Assembly (NCBI RefSeq): GCF_009933255.1
Contig: NZ_MAEI01000008.1
Location: 1-64,000 of the forward strand
Source of the DNA: Enterococcus diestrammenae
GTDB lineage: Bacteria > Bacillota > Bacilli > Lactobacillales > Enterococcaceae
Length of the DNA: 64,000 nt
Direction of reading: 5' to 3'
Shown: piece after piece, positions 23,605 to 33,631 of the stretch
Layout: the number at the start of each line of letters is the position of its first letter
How positions within the stretch are numbered: position 1 is the stretch's first letter
Position numbers and translations under genes: made by a program
Notes under the pieces: generated by a model
The model's input: the letters and a program-made list of their open reading frames with translations, nothing else
What the model was told of the DNA's origin: nothing
Databases searched by the model: none

Positions 23605-25128
23605 TTACATCATAATTTTCTTTGGATTCAATCGTAAAATATACAATAAAGGCAAAATAGCCGACAATAAGACTGTCCCTAAACCTAAAATCAAATAGCT
23701 AATAATGTAACTTGGAGTAAAGCGAACTTGGTAAGCTGCCCGGACGTCTTCAAAAGTCAAGGTATTATTGCCATAGCTAGAGGTATACATCATGCTATCA
23801 GTGGCATTGTTCAGCCAATCCATCTGCATCAGAGAGTTGGACACGGCAGCCCCTAATAGATTACCCGTAATCAAAGACAATCCCAATGCAACGAAACTGA
23901 CCAAGAGTAATTCCACTACAATCTGACCGATGACTTTGCCACGACTTTCTCCCAATGACAAGTATATGCCCAACTCATGCTTCCGATCTCGCAAAAACAG
24001 CAAGACGACTAGGGAAATAATTAACATCGTTGCCACCGTAGCAATAATTACGACATACTTGGAAATGTCTCCAAGTTTTTTCATGCCCCCTGCAACTTGA
24101 TCGTATTGGTCCGCATCAGCCACTACCATATAGTATTGCGGTAATAACGCTTGTGCATCTTGACGGAAATCATCCACTACATCTGGCGATTTCAAGACGT
24201 AGTTCCCATTCGTATAGGATAATTGCAACTCATCTTGTTGATCAGCAGGTACATTGACATAAAATTTTTCAGCCGATTGCACCATGAGCCCTTCAATTGT
24301 TTTATTGGGTAAGTACATGGTATTGATTTGCTCGGCCGCCATCCATTCGGCATTATCTTTTTCTTCCCGGGACATCTGAGAAGTATCTTTGCGGACAACA
24401 GAATAAATTCCCTTGACTGTTACTGGGAAATCAAAGCTAGCGATCTTCGCTTCTGGATCGCCATCTGAGGTCACCACAGTAGCCGAATCCGCAGTTTCAT
24501 CAGCATCCTCTCGTGCCTCAATTTCATCAGCTAAATCGATAACCTCACTAGTTGCATCGATAACCATTTGGTCGCCAACCTTCAAATTGTTGGCATCGGC
24601 AACCTCTTTAGCAATCAGCACCACATTGGCCCCTTCTGTCAGTTCTTTAGCAGTAAATGCTTCTCCTTGATCTAGTTTGATGAATCCTTCCTCTAGGTCG
24701 AGAATTTTTTCGCTATTTGTCCCTTTTAAATTAAAGAAATACTGTGCACCTAGACCCACAACGACGCCACCATTTTCTGGTGTGTAACTCTTTAACTTAT
24801 TCGTCCCAACATAGCCCGCTGTCGAAAGATCAAAATACTTCACTTGAGACAAATTGCCAATCTCAGTGTACTGTTTCTCCGTTAATGGATCAGGCCATTC
24901 CAGTTTTTCATTTTTTTCTTGATCTTTGTTAAAAGCCTCATAATCCACATCTAAGGTGACTTTAGCACCCATTTTGGCTTTCGTCGCTTTTTCGACATTA
25001 ACCGTCGATTGCTGAATGGCCACTGCCCCCGCAATGACATTCCCCAGGATAAAAATAACCAAAAAAAGAATAACAGACTTCCCTTTTCGGCGGGTGATAC
25101 TCTTTAGTGCCCGTCGCCAAAAATTCAT
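23605..25128 (-). CDS. FtsX/MacB-type ABC permease
   Basis: 507 residues from ATG 25126-25128 (MNFWRRALKSITRRKGKS) with TGGGGGAATTGT upstream. First membrane helix near residues 18-40 (VILFLVIFILGNVIAGAVAI), then a large extracellular domain of about 310 residues, then three helices near the C-terminus (about 360-385, 405-430 and 475-500). This is the four-helix MacB/LolC topology. First gene of the operon with the ATPase and PASTA genes. The big outer domain could contact the PASTA protein or cell wall; that is inference. Confidence 0.88.
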   Translation of the reverse strand: MNFWRRALKSITRRKGKSVILFLVIFILGNVIAGAVAIQQSTVNVEKATKAKMGAKVTLDVDYEAFNKDQEKNEKLEWPDPLTEKQYTEIGNLSQVKYFDLSTAGYVGTNKLKSYTPENGGVVVGLGAQYFFNLKGTNSEKILDLEEGFIKLDQGEAFTAKELTEGANVVLIAKEVADANNLKVGDQMVIDATSEVIDLADEIEAREDADETADSATVVTSDGDPEAKIASFDFPVTVKGIYSVVRKDTSQMSREEKDNAEWMAAEQINTMYLPNKTIEGLMVQSAEKFYVNVPADQQDELQLSYTNGNYVLKSPDVVDDFRQDAQALLPQYYMVVADADQYDQVAGGMKKLGDISKYVVIIATVATMLIISLVVLLFLRDRKHELGIYLSLGESRGKVIGQIVVELLLVSFVALGLSLITGNLLGAAVSNSLMQMDWLNNATDSMMYTSSYGNNTLTFEDVRAAYQVRFTPSYIISYLILGLGTVLLSAILPLLYILRLNPKKIMM

Positions 25129-25160
25129 ACAATTCCCCCACTTTCTATTTTTTTCATTTT

Positions 25161-25232
25161 TACTTTGAGGCAACAAAGAGTGATGAAACTCTCCGTTACC
25201 TCAAAGTATGCCATAAAAAAATAACATATCAA
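25161..25232 (-). promoter_or_regulatory. Promoter with a 48-bp dyad, ABC-PASTA operon
   Basis: On the minus strand TTGATA (25227-25232) and CATACT (25205-25210) are 16 bases apart. The plus strand has TACTTTGAGG (25161-25170) and CCTCAAAGTA (25199-25208), a perfect 10-bp dyad, with inner AAC/GTT and AGAGT/ACTCT pairs, so the whole 48 bases can fold. One arm covers the -10. It may be an operator or a leader hairpin. Confidence 0.5.
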
Positions 25233-25860
25233 GGATGCAAAAAAAGGCCGATCCAAAAAAAGCCGGCAAATGATCTTATTTTTTTAAAAATCGACACAAT
25301 AAAATAACATTTTAAAAACTTTTCAAGCAGCTAACCCTCATCACTTCTACGATAAAAAGCGCCATTTTAACCTGATATTAAGCGATTTCTCCATTATTAG
25401 AATGACGCTGTCGGAAGTATGCCATTTTAAATTATCACAAACTCTTTACAAGCAGTCTTTTTTATTCCCTAAAGTCTATGGGCTCTATCTTACAAAACTG
25501 ATAGAAAAAACTAGCAAGACCATTCTGAAAAGTTCGGTGAAGTCACTGATTCGTCCCCTTTACGAAGCAACAATTCCAAGATGTTGAAAGATTGCTCCTC
25601 CAATACGCTTGACCATACCAAATACCTGAATCCTTATGACAGTGCGTTGGACGTCATGCCTTAATGACAAGGTGCCAACCCACCAATTCAATCCCGCTAC
25701 GAGTTTTCTCGTTTTCCAAACTAAAAAATGAATTTCCACCTATTTCAAGATAATAATCAAAAAGGACTTATGACAGAAGAAAAATTTGGATAACTAGCCT
25801 CCTTTTAGTCGCCTAGTACAGTTGAACTAATCAAAAAGCGCCAAGTTCAACTGGCAATTA
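25233..25860. other. Long intergenic region upstream of ABC-PASTA operon
   Basis: About 630 bases without a supportable gene. CGCCATTTTAA-like motifs recur near 25360 and 25424. A pair of arms, CAGTTGAACT (25819-25828) and AGTTCAACTG (25844-25853), forms a perfect dyad just before the glmM terminator. Short frames here lack ribosome binding sites. Confidence 0.4.
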
Positions 25861-25909
25861 AAAAGAAGCTTATCTTTCAATAAAAAACATTGAAAGATAA
25901 GCTTCTTTT
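25861..25909. terminator. Terminator downstream of glmM
   Basis: A perfect 20-bp stem: 25861-25880 against 25890-25909, loop of nine bases, A- and T-rich ends giving T-runs on both strands. The core AAAAGAAGCTTATCT is identical to that of the whiA terminator at 30601-30650. Confidence 0.85.
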
Positions 25910-25993
25910 ACTTGCTTCTCACGTATAGTAATGTTCAATTTCTGCAGGCAAAACTGAGGCTTTTGTCACAATCCCTTCAGCCACATTTTTAAA

Positions 25994-27349
25994 TTAATCC
26001 AAGCCAATCTCTTCACGAACAACGGCTGCAATTTTCTCAACATAGTAGGCTACTTTTTCATCGGTTGGTGCTTCGGCCATTACTCGGAGTAAAGGCTCGG
26101 TACCGGAAGGGCGGACTAAAATGCGACCTTCGCCATTCATTTCAGCTTCCGCTTCTGCGATTACTTTAGCAATAGCTGGTACTTCCATTGCTCCATCTTT
26201 GTTAGACACGCGGATGTTTACCAATTTTTGCGGATAGATTGTCACTTCACTAGCCAATTCAGAAAGTTTTTTTCCGGTTTGCTTCATGATGTTCAACAGT
26301 TGAATCCCGGAAAGCATCCCATCACCAGTTGTATTGAAATCCAGGAAGATCATATGACCGGATTGTTCCCCGCCGAAGTTGTAATCATTTTTACGCATTT
26401 CTTCGACGACATACCGGTCGCCAACTTGCGTGATCACATCTTTCAAGCCAATATTTTCAACGGCTTTATGGAAACCCAGATTACTCATAACTGTGGTTAC
26501 AATAGTAGCTTGTTTCAAGCGTTTTTTCTCAGCTAAGTATTTCGCACAGATATACATAATCTTATCGCCATCCACGATATTTCCCAGTTCGTCTACAGCA
26601 ATCACACGGTCGCCATCACCATCGAAAGCCAAACCAGCATCTGCTCCTTTTTCAACTACAAATTGAGCTAAGGTTTCTGGGTGAGTCGAACCGACGCCAT
26701 CGTTGATATTCAGGCCATTGGGTTTTGTCCCAATCGTGAAAAATTCAGTTTCCAGATCAGCAAACAAACGATTCACGGTGGTGGCAGTCGCTCCATTTGC
26801 TGCGTCTAGACAAACCTTCATTCCAGCTAAATCTCCTGGGATAGTCTGTTCTAGAAATTGAGAATATTTCAATAGCCCCTCTGGAAATTCTTCCACGGTC
26901 CCTAAGCCTTCCGCCGATGGTCGTGGGAGCAAATCTTCTTCGGCATCCAACAAAGCTTCAATTTCCAACTCTTGCTCATCTACCAATTTGAAACCATCTC
27001 CACCAAAAAACTTAATGCCGTTATCTTGGGCTGGATTGTGAGAAGCTGAAATCATGACACCGGCACTGGCTTTTTGGACACGAGTCAAATAAGCAACTCC
27101 GGGTGTGGAAATAACGCCTAATTGAAAGACCTCAATCCCCACTGATAACAAACCGGAAATCAGTGCGGTTTCCAAAAGTTGTCCAGAAATTCGCGTGTCG
27201 CGGCCGACTAAAACCCGCGGACGCTTATCGCTATTTTCGTGTTGACTTAAGACATAACCTCCACAACGACCTAATTTAAAAGCCAATTCCGGCGTCAATT
27301 CTACGTTTGCTTCGCCTCTGACACCATCAGTTCCAAAATATTTTCCCAT
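25994..27349 (-). CDS. glmM: Phosphoglucosamine mutase
   Basis: 451 residues, full length. Active-site serine in [13 protein letters not shown] near residue 100, metal loop DGDGDR near 240, sugar loop GEQSGH near 325 and phosphate loop [10 protein letters not shown] near 410. It converts glucosamine-6-phosphate to glucosamine-1-phosphate for UDP-GlcNAc and peptidoglycan. It ends the cdaA-cdaR-glmM operon; in related bacteria GlmM binds CdaA and lowers c-di-AMP synthesis. Start [12 protein letters not shown] after AACGAGGGGTATTAAGAAT. Confidence 0.97.
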   Translation of the reverse strand: MGKYFGTDGVRGEANVELTPELAFKLGRCGGYVLSQHENSDKRPRVLVGRDTRISGQLLETALISGLLSVGIEVFQLGVISTPGVAYLTRVQKASAGVMISASHNPAQDNGIKFFGGDGFKLVDEQELEIEALLDAEEDLLPRPSAEGLGTVEEFPEGLLKYSQFLEQTIPGDLAGMKVCLDAANGATATTVNRLFADLETEFFTIGTKPNGLNINDGVGSTHPETLAQFVVEKGADAGLAFDGDGDRVIAVDELGNIVDGDKIMYICAKYLAEKKRLKQATIVTTVMSNLGFHKAVENIGLKDVITQVGDRYVVEEMRKNDYNFGGEQSGHMIFLDFNTTGDGMLSGIQLLNIMKQTGKKLSELASEVTIYPQKLVNIRVSNKDGAMEVPAIAKVIAEAEAEMNGEGRILVRPSGTEPLLRVMAEAPTDEKVAYYVEKIAAVVREEIGLD

Positions 27350-27511
27350 ATTCTTAATACCCCTCGTTCATTTTCATAATTTGTGTATTGTAAATTGCTC
27401 CAAGCTGTCTTACTAAAGCGCCACACTCAAAAATCAAGCAGCGCTAGCTTTTACTTACTAGTTTGCCCATTGTAACAGATGCATCAATCCTGATCGACTA
27501 GATGCTTTTTG

Positions 27512-28774
27512 CTATTTCATTTCAGTAGAAGAGGATTCGTCAGCATCATTGACTGCCATTTGGAGAGAATCTCCTTGACTGGTAGTTTGAGTGGGCCCCT
27601 GAGCAGTTTGACTGCTCTCACTAGTGGTTTCAGTTGAGGAACTAGTGGAGACTTCAGACTCCTCACTAGTCGTCTTACTGGCTGAATCATCAGCGCTCTC
27701 TGATTGCTCAGTGGTTGTTTCTTCAGCTGTACTTGTAGATGTAGTACTTGGTTTTGTCTGTTCCTCGCTCTTGCCACTATCTACAGCTGAGCTACTAGGC
27801 GTACTGCTACTTGGCATCAGCCGCGGAGAGATAGTCACCGTCACTTCGGTGGGATCGACAGTCAAACCACTTTCCACTGGAACATGGACTTTTTGTTTTG
27901 TTTCTTTGGTAATGCCAGAAACATCCACCGGTACGGCAATACTTTCGATGGTGTCCAATTTACTTTGCTCGCCACCAATAATAGCCGTATTTTCAGCCAA
28001 AGATAAATTATAACTGGCGACATTTGAAGCCTGCTTTCCCGTTTGTTCTGGGTAAAGGTAGACTTGCTTTTGTGGTGCTGTTACGGTGATATTCACGGTC
28101 ACTTCTGGTGGATCTGCCACGACGCTTAAGACGTTGCCTTCTTTATCCATAGCTTGAACTCGCACGGTTTCTTCAAGGTTGTGGTCGGTAAGCTTCGTCG
28201 GATCCACCGTCGCCACCAAGCGATCGATTTCGGCTAATGTCTGGGAGCCAGTTGTGATATTCACCTTCTCAGGATTCACTGCCACACTATCAATGGTAAA
28301 ACCACTTTCCAAATTACTGGTTGAATAAGCGGGTTCGACTGGCATTTCAGCACTGGTGCGGCTTTCAATAGTTACAGTAATTTTGGTTGGTTCAATGGTA
28401 CCGGTCACGGCGGAACTCATATTTTGAATTCGCAACTTGACTTCATGGGTGCCTTCTCCTAGACCAGTCAAATCAGCAATGACTTGAAAGCCTCGGGTGT
28501 CGGCATTGGCTTCAGTGTTTAGTTGGATTCGATTGATACTGGATAGCTTCACTGCCACAGTTGGATTGTAGCCGTGAATATAATACTTTTCATCATCGTA
28601 CAACGCCTCAATGCGTACATTGTTAACCGTCTCTTCAAAGGATTCTGTCGTGACAGTTGAGCCACCAATCGGCGACTGGATGGCGCGACCATTGGCGTTG
28701 AAGAAGAGGATTAAGGCAAAAATGAAAGCCACCACACCATACATCAAGTTGCTCCGTAATTTGGGTTTAATCAT
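27512..28774 (-). CDS. cdaR: CdaR (YbbR-domain regulator of diadenylate cyclase)
   Basis: 420 residues. N-terminal membrane helix (VVAFIFALILFFNANG, about 14-29), then three YbbR repeats outside the membrane (around 50-135, 140-235 and 240-325). Each ends in a strand such as ITVTIESR, VTVNITV or VTVTISP. The last 100 residues are a low-complexity Ser/Thr/Glu tail, longer than in the usual CdaR. CdaR modulates CdaA from outside. Its ATG overlaps the cdaA stop by four bases. Confidence 0.92.
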   Translation of the reverse strand: MIKPKLRSNLMYGVVAFIFALILFFNANGRAIQSPIGGSTVTTESFEETVNNVRIEALYDDEKYYIHGYNPTVAVKLSSINRIQLNTEANADTRGFQVIADLTGLGEGTHEVKLRIQNMSSAVTGTIEPTKITVTIESRTSAEMPVEPAYSTSNLESGFTIDSVAVNPEKVNITTGSQTLAEIDRLVATVDPTKLTDHNLEETVRVQAMDKEGNVLSVVADPPEVTVNITVTAPQKQVYLYPEQTGKQASNVASYNLSLAENTAIIGGEQSKLDTIESIAVPVDVSGITKETKQKVHVPVESGLTVDPTEVTVTISPRLMPSSSTPSSSAVDSGKSEEQTKPSTTSTSTAEETTTEQSESADDSASKTTSEESEVSTSSSTETTSESSQTAQGPTQTTSQGDSLQMAVNDADESSSTEMK

Positions 28775-29658
28775 TTTTTCCCTCCTCCTTTCGTTACGCC
28801 ATCGATGAAGGATTGCAGAAGGTTACGCTTGCTGTCCGTTTTTTCTTCTGGAATTAACTCACGGTTCAAGGTGTCTAAAAATTCCTCTTGCGTAAGTCCA
28901 GGGCGCAGTTCATTGTTTAAAGTGATACTGACATCACCGGTTTCCTCAGAGACTACCACTGTCAAGGCATCGCTGACTTCACTGACCCCTACTGCTGCCC
29001 GATGCCTAGTCCCAAATTCTTTTGGAATCAGCATACTCTCCGAAAGAGGGAGATAAGCACAGGCCACGGCAATCTTATCTTGCCGAACAATCACCGCACC
29101 ATCATGAAGGGGCGTGTTGGGAATAAAAATATTAATCAGTAACTCGCCGGTAATATCCGCATCTAGTGGGATGCCGGTTTCGATATACTCTTCCAAACCA
29201 GTATTGCGTTCGATGGTTATCAAAGCGCCGATACGTCTCTTGGACATATACTGTACGGCTTTTTCCAACGCTTTGATCAACTTTTCTTCTTCTCGCTGTT
29301 CTTGCTTAGAGGTCTTAAACAAGGTGCTGCGACCGAGATGTTCCAAACCCCGCCTGATTTCCGGTTGGAAAATCACGATCGCGGCTATCACCCCATAGGT
29401 AATAATCTGATCCATCAACCAAGACAAGGTGTGTAGACCAATCAACTCAGCAGCAAAGCGAATGGCAATGAAAATCGCCACTCCTTTAAAAAGCTGAATC
29501 GCTTTAGTGCCCCGGACAAGCTGGATAAGTTTGTAGATCATATACCAAACTACCAAAATATCCAGAACATTCACTAGAAAACTTACGGAAAAAATGTCAG
29601 TACTAAAAATCTCTTTCCAATATCGAAAATCGAAAAATTCCGTTAAATTAAAAGACAT
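28771..29658 (-). CDS. cdaA: Diadenylate cyclase CdaA (DacA)
   Basis: 295 residues from ATG 29656-29658 (MSFNLTEFFDFRYW) after AAAGGGAGTCTGCCT. Three membrane helices in the first 100 residues, then the DAC domain with both catalytic motifs: LHDGAVIV (DGA) and GTRHRAAVG (RHR). It makes c-di-AMP from two ATP; the messenger controls potassium and osmolyte transport and cell-wall balance. First gene of the cdaA-cdaR-glmM operon, a layout conserved across Firmicutes. Confidence 0.96.
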   Translation of the reverse strand: MSFNLTEFFDFRYWKEIFSTDIFSVSFLVNVLDILVVWYMIYKLIQLVRGTKAIQLFKGVAIFIAIRFAAELIGLHTLSWLMDQIITYGVIAAIVIFQPEIRRGLEHLGRSTLFKTSKQEQREEEKLIKALEKAVQYMSKRRIGALITIERNTGLEEYIETGIPLDADITGELLINIFIPNTPLHDGAVIVRQDKIAVACAYLPLSESMLIPKEFGTRHRAAVGVSEVSDALTVVVSEETGDVSITLNNELRPGLTQEEFLDTLNRELIPEEKTDSKRNLLQSFIDGVTKGGGKK

Positions 29659-29689
29659 AGGCAGACTCCCTTTGCACAGATATTTCTTA

Positions 29690-29701
29690 AACAGTATAAC
29701 A
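29690..29701 (-). promoter_or_regulatory. cdaA promoter -10 (TGTTATACT)
   Basis: TGTTATACT on the minus strand is an extended -10 (TATACT core at 29693-29698) 35 bases upstream of the cdaA start. No good -35. Confidence 0.5.
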
Positions 29702-29861
29702 TAATCTTGAAAAGTTGATGGAGTTTTCATTTAAAAAGCCTAATAAAGCCAACAATTTCTGAGATTCCGCTCAGTGTCAAGACAAGAACGAATGCCTTCG
29801 AGTCACAAAGATGGCGATGAAGGCGCAAATCGTCGCATCCAGACAATAAAATCACAATCCT

Positions 29862-29890
29862 TTGCAGGCTCTTTATAAATCAGTTAGACT
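29862..29890 (+). promoter_or_regulatory. Promoter of the thioredoxin-fold gene
   Basis: TTGCAG (29862-29867) and TAGACT (29885-29890) are 17 bases apart, 36 bases upstream of ATG 29927. Confidence 0.5.
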
Positions 29891-29926
29891 AAGAGAAAGA
29901 AATAGACCAATTACAAGGAGGAACCC

Positions 29927-30442
29927 ATGGATATCACCATTATCAAACCGCAAGCAACCAACAAGACAGATGGCATCAAAATCGGCAACCCTCAAGCACC
30001 TCACCTGCTATTGGAGTTTCTTAATCTTCGTTGTCCTTACTGTCGCCAATGGTATCAAAAAGCCAATCCCCTGTTAACAGAAGCTGTCGCTGCCGGTCAA
30101 CTTTACCGCGTCATTAAATTACTAGATAAGGACAAAGAAAGCTTGCAACGAGGCAATGTCATGCATCAGTTTGTTCCGAAAGATGATCCGGAAGCAACAC
30201 TGGCAGCTATCGAAAAAATCTTTGCAACTCAAGACACCTGGGGCACCCTCTCTCTAGAAGAGGTGGCGGAATTTGCCCAAAACCAGCTAGAACTCGCGCC
30301 AGCTCAGGACCTACACACATCAGCAGCTATCCAAAAAGAAGCGGCATCAGCCAGAATTCAATTCGTACCAACTTTGATTTTAGACGACCATATTTTTGAT
30401 GAAAGTATTGAAATCGCCGAATTATCCACCTATCTTGATTAA
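29927..30442 (+). CDS. DsbA/thioredoxin-fold protein with CPYC motif
   Basis: 171 residues with no signal peptide, so cytoplasmic. LLLEFLNLRCPYCRQWYQK near residues 28-46 carries a CPYC redox motif on a thioredoxin-like first strand and helix; the conserved cis-Pro is in IQFVPTLILDD near 145. It resembles the thioredoxin_4/DsbA family found singly in enterococci and lactobacilli. Likely a thiol-disulfide oxidoreductase or FrnE-like protein; partner unknown. ACAAGGAGGAACCC precedes ATG. Monocistronic, divergent from cdaA. Confidence 0.8.
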   Translation: MDITIIKPQATNKTDGIKIGNPQAPHLLLEFLNLRCPYCRQWYQKANPLLTEAVAAGQLYRVIKLLDKDKESLQRGNVMHQFVPKDDPEATLAAIEKIFATQDTWGTLSLEEVAEFAQNQLELAPAQDLHTSAAIQKEAASARIQFVPTLILDDHIFDESIEIAELSTYLD

Positions 30443-30469
30443 GCCTAATAATTTTTTAAGTACCATAAG

Positions 30470-30600
30470 AAAACCGGTTGGTCATGTTTCCGGTAAGTGC
30501 CTCGGGTTGTAGTGGACCGGTAAATGCCAACCAAAGACCAGTTGTCATTTTGCTAGCTCGGTTTAGTGACTTCTGCTAAAACTTATGATTCCTTAGTGTA
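30470..30600 (+). repeat. Dispersed intergenic repeat, copy 3 (short form)
   Basis: Shares TTCCGGTAAGTGCCTCGGGT, then GTGGACCGGTAAATGCC, CAACCAAAGACC and the end motif CTAAAACTTAT with the other copies but lacks about 100 bases of the middle. It lies between the stop of the thioredoxin-fold gene and the whiA terminator. GGTTGG and CCAACC within it can pair. Confidence 0.6.
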
Positions 30601-30650
30601 TAACAAAAGAAGCTTATCTCCTTTTTCGGGAAGATAAGCTTCTTTTGTTA
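30601..30650. terminator. Terminator of the rapZ-yvcK-whiA operon
   Basis: A perfect 19-bp stem, 30601-30619 with 30632-30650, reaching into the whiA stop codon. Both strands have T-runs, so it also serves the convergent gene on the left. It shares a 15-base core with the glmM terminator. Confidence 0.85.
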
Positions 30651-31580
30651 ACGATTTTCACGTAATTGATCCGCAAATTCGTTGATTTTACGAATGCGGT
30701 GATTGATGCCCGATTTTGAGATTGCCCCAGAAGGAATCATCTCACCCAATTCTTTTAAACTCACCTCAGGATGCTCCATACGCAATTCGGCAATCTCTTG
30801 CAGTTTTTCTGGTAATGCTTGCAGGCCAACATGATTTTCAATAAAGCGGATATTCTCAATCTGTTTAGAGGCCGCATCGATAGTTTTATTCATATTGGCG
30901 GTTTCACAGTTCACCAAGCGATTGACGGAATTCCGCATATCTCGCACAATTCGGACATCTTCAAACTTCAACATGGAGTTGGTCGCCCCAATCAAAGTCA
31001 GGAAATCAGCAATTTTTTCCGCCCCTTTTAGATAGGCAATGTAGCCGTTGCGCCGCTCCAAGGTACGAGCATTCAAATCATAGTAATTCAGCATATCACA
31101 AATATCTTGGTTATGTTCTTCATATAAAGAATAAATTTCTAAATGGTAACGACTGGTCTCAGGATTATTAACCGAACCAGAGGCCATAAAGGCACCTCGC
31201 AAGTATGAGCGCATTTTTTGAGCATTTCCCATTATTTCATTGGAGACATGACTATGGAACATCATCCCATCCATGATATCCAACTCTGTCAAAACTCGCT
31301 CAGTATCTTGCTTCAGGCGTACGATATAGACATTATTTTTCTTCAGTTTCATCTTGCGGCGCACCAATAATTCACTACGAACATCGAAATGATCCTTCAA
31401 TAACGTATAAATCCGACGAGCAATCGCAGCATTTTCAGTTTGTACATTCAAGACAAATTGATGATTGGTCAAGCTCAAGGAACCATTCATCCGGATCAAA
31501 GCAGCTAGCTCAGCCTTGGCATGTTCCCGATGGACTTCAAGCCCCGTCAACTCTTTTTTGACATCAGCAGCAAAAGACAT
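30648..31580 (-). CDS. whiA: DNA-binding protein WhiA
   Basis: 310 residues. N-terminal LAGLIDADG-like domain without nuclease activity in this family (segments [11 protein letters not shown] and [18 protein letters not shown]) and a C-terminal helix-turn-helix ([20 protein letters not shown]). WhiA affects cell division and chromosome segregation in Firmicutes. Last gene of rapZ-yvcK-whiA, 39 bases after yvcK. AAAGGAGGAGTCATCG precedes ATG. Confidence 0.95.
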   Translation of the reverse strand: MSFAADVKKELTGLEVHREHAKAELAALIRMNGSLSLTNHQFVLNVQTENAAIARRIYTLLKDHFDVRSELLVRRKMKLKKNNVYIVRLKQDTERVLTELDIMDGMMFHSHVSNEIMGNAQKMRSYLRGAFMASGSVNNPETSRYHLEIYSLYEEHNQDICDMLNYYDLNARTLERRNGYIAYLKGAEKIADFLTLIGATNSMLKFEDVRIVRDMRNSVNRLVNCETANMNKTIDAASKQIENIRFIENHVGLQALPEKLQEIAELRMEHPEVSLKELGEMIPSGAISKSGINHRIRKINEFADQLRENR

Positions 31581-31619
31581 CGATGACTCCTCCTTTCTTT
31601 TCAGATTCGTTCATTTACA

Positions 31620-32624
31620 TTAGTGCACCGATTTTGCACCGTATAAAATCGTTAGTAATTCTTCCACGACTTTATCCCCATCATGGAAAACACCACCGTC
31701 TCGCAATTTCAAGAAATCGGTGGAAACCACTCGGCAATTTTGTGCCCGTAAACCTTTAAAATCATGTTTTACTTGGACCAAATACTCATCATAGACCTCA
31801 AAATCCATATAGCCTTCTGGGACTTTTTCGGTGTTAACCAAGACCGTATTGATGAAATTATCTTGCAGATGTTGATGCAAGACCTCTACGTGATTGGCAT
31901 CCGTAAAGTGCTCGGTTTCCCCTTTTTGGGTCATAATATTGCAGATATAGACCGTTTCCGCTTCAGTTTTACGGATGGCTTCCCCGATTTCAGAAATCAT
32001 CAAGTTCGGCAAAATACTAGTAAACAAACTCCCAGGACCTAAAACCAACATGTCCGCTTCCATAATCGCTGTAACCACTTTGCGAGCTGCTTTTGGCTCA
32101 TGTCCTCCTTCTTGATTACGGACAAAGACATGATCAATCGTTTTACGATCGCAGGCGATTTTTGATTCTCCAACAGCTTCGGTCCCATCTTTAAAGACGG
32201 CATGTAAGACTAACGGTTTTTCGCTACTAGGATAAACATGTCCATCCACATGCATCATTTTGGTCAATAGTTGGACTGCATCATAGGTACTCCCCCGCAT
32301 TTCAGCAATGGCCGCAATAATCAAATTTCCTAAGGCATGGTTAGCTAAAAATTTATCTTCTTTATTAAAGCGGTATTGAAAAATATCCGAATACAATTTT
32401 GGCATATCCGACATCGCCACTAAGACGTTGCGCAAATCACCAGGAGGGGCCATGGCGATGGATTCTCTAATCTCACCGCTGGAACCGCCATCATCAGCTA
32501 CCGTGACAATGGCGGTGATTTCAACACTTTCATTGCGAAGACTTTTTAAGATCACTGGCAACCCAGTCCCGCCACCAATCACTACAACTTTCGGTTTGCG
32601 AATGCGATAGGTTTTCATCTTCAT
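31620..32624 (-). CDS. yvcK: YvcK/CofD-like protein, gluconeogenesis and cell-shape factor
   Basis: 334 residues. Nucleotide-sugar-binding N-terminus [17 protein letters not shown] near residue 13, [10 protein letters not shown] near 45 and the conserved ALGNLIIAA near 105. YvcK proteins bind UDP-sugars and link central carbon metabolism to cell-wall synthesis. The ATG overlaps the rapZ stop (ATGA). A second ATG two codons later is an alternative start. Confidence 0.95.
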   Translation of the reverse strand: MKMKTYRIRKPKVVVIGGGTGLPVILKSLRNESVEITAIVTVADDGGSSGEIRESIAMAPPGDLRNVLVAMSDMPKLYSDIFQYRFNKEDKFLANHALGNLIIAAIAEMRGSTYDAVQLLTKMMHVDGHVYPSSEKPLVLHAVFKDGTEAVGESKIACDRKTIDHVFVRNQEGGHEPKAARKVVTAIMEADMLVLGPGSLFTSILPNLMISEIGEAIRKTEAETVYICNIMTQKGETEHFTDANHVEVLHQHLQDNFINTVLVNTEKVPEGYMDFEVYDEYLVQVKHDFKGLRAQNCRVVSTDFLKLRDGGVFHDGDKVVEELLTILYGAKSVH

Positions 32625-33505
32625 GAACGATTCACCGTCTCTTTCCGCTTATCTTTGTCGCGATGGGTAATGTTCACCTTGTACTCTTTGGCCAAAGCCT
32701 GACCCACTCTCTCTGTCAAAGCTACAGAACGATGCTGCCCACCTGTGCAACCAATCGCCACGGTCAGACTGCTTTTGCCTTCCTTGACGTAACCTGGCAT
32801 GATGGCTTGCAACAGACCGATGAAGCGTTCGTAAAAATCTTCTGTTTCTGCAAAAGACATGACATAGTCGTACACCGGTTGATCCATCCCTGTTAATGGT
32901 CGCAGTTCTTGGACATAGTGGGGGTTTGGCAAAAAGCGCACATCCATCACGATGTCGGCATCTATCGGCAAGCCATATTTAAAACCAAAGGAAACCATTT
33001 CGATCCGAAAACCTTGTGTTTCAGAAGTCTTGAATTGCTCATTGATCCGTTCCCGTAACTGCCGTGGTGTCAACGTAGTGGTATCAATTACCATCGTAGC
33101 CTTGGTTTTCAAATCTTCCAAGATGGCCCGCTCTTTCCGAATCCCTTCTGTAATCAGCCCGTCCATCGCCATTGGATGGGTCCGGCGGGTTTCCTTGTAG
33201 CGAGACACCAGTTCTTCATCGGAAGCATCCAAAAATAGGACTTGGGTATCAATAAAGTTCGTATTTTCAATATCGATTAACATACTTTGGATTTCTTCAA
33301 AAAAGGACCGGGATCGCAAATCCACCACTAATGCAATTTTGGTGATTTTTCCGGATTCCTTGATAAGTTCCCAAAACTTTGGAATCAAAGAAGGTGGCAT
33401 ATTGTCGATACAAAAAAAGCCCATATCTTCAAAGCTTTGAATAGCCACTGTCTTTCCAGCCCCACTCATACCGGTAATAATGACTAATTTTAAATTTTCT
33501 TGCAT
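32621..33505 (-). CDS. rapZ: RapZ/YvcJ P-loop nucleotide- and RNA-binding protein
   Basis: 294 residues. P-loop [11 protein letters not shown] near residue 13, C-terminal [10 protein letters not shown] near 250. In E. coli RapZ directs small-RNA decay for glmS control; the Gram-positive YvcJ has ATPase/GTPase activity and a less clear role. First gene of the rapZ-yvcK-whiA operon. AAGAAAGGGGTAGAACC precedes ATG. Confidence 0.95.
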   Translation of the reverse strand: MQENLKLVIITGMSGAGKTVAIQSFEDMGFFCIDNMPPSLIPKFWELIKESGKITKIALVVDLRSRSFFEEIQSMLIDIENTNFIDTQVLFLDASDEELVSRYKETRRTHPMAMDGLITEGIRKERAILEDLKTKATMVIDTTTLTPRQLRERINEQFKTSETQGFRIEMVSFGFKYGLPIDADIVMDVRFLPNPHYVQELRPLTGMDQPVYDYVMSFAETEDFYERFIGLLQAIMPGYVKEGKSSLTVAIGCTGGQHRSVALTERVGQALAKEYKVNITHRDKDKRKETVNRS

Positions 33506-33619
33506 GGTTCTACCCCTTTCTTAAATAAAGGTTCTGATTTTCAAATAAAAATTACAAATCAATTTTCGTAAGTAAACGAAGGCTAACGCAATGATCCCTT
33601 CATTTTTCACTGTTCCTCA

Positions 33620-33631
33620 ATGATTATAGCA
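33620..33631 (-). promoter_or_regulatory. rapZ operon promoter -10 (TGCTATAAT)
   Basis: An extended -10 on the minus strand (TATAAT at 33623-33628), about 120 bases upstream of rapZ. No clear -35. Confidence 0.55.

Noticed and set aside
25402..25587. 61-codon rightward frame in the gap upstream of the ABC-PASTA operon
   Set aside because: No ribosome binding site, no recognisable fold, and composition like the surrounding non-coding DNA.
25925..25993. 22 sense codons in frame after the glmM stop (ending AEIEHYYT)
   Set aside because: Looks protein-like but is short, has no start of its own, and glmM is already full length. Could be a remnant; not supportable.
29862..30077. Frame overlapping the start of the thioredoxin-fold gene
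   Set aside because: No ribosome binding site, overlaps a promoter and a well-supported gene in another frame.
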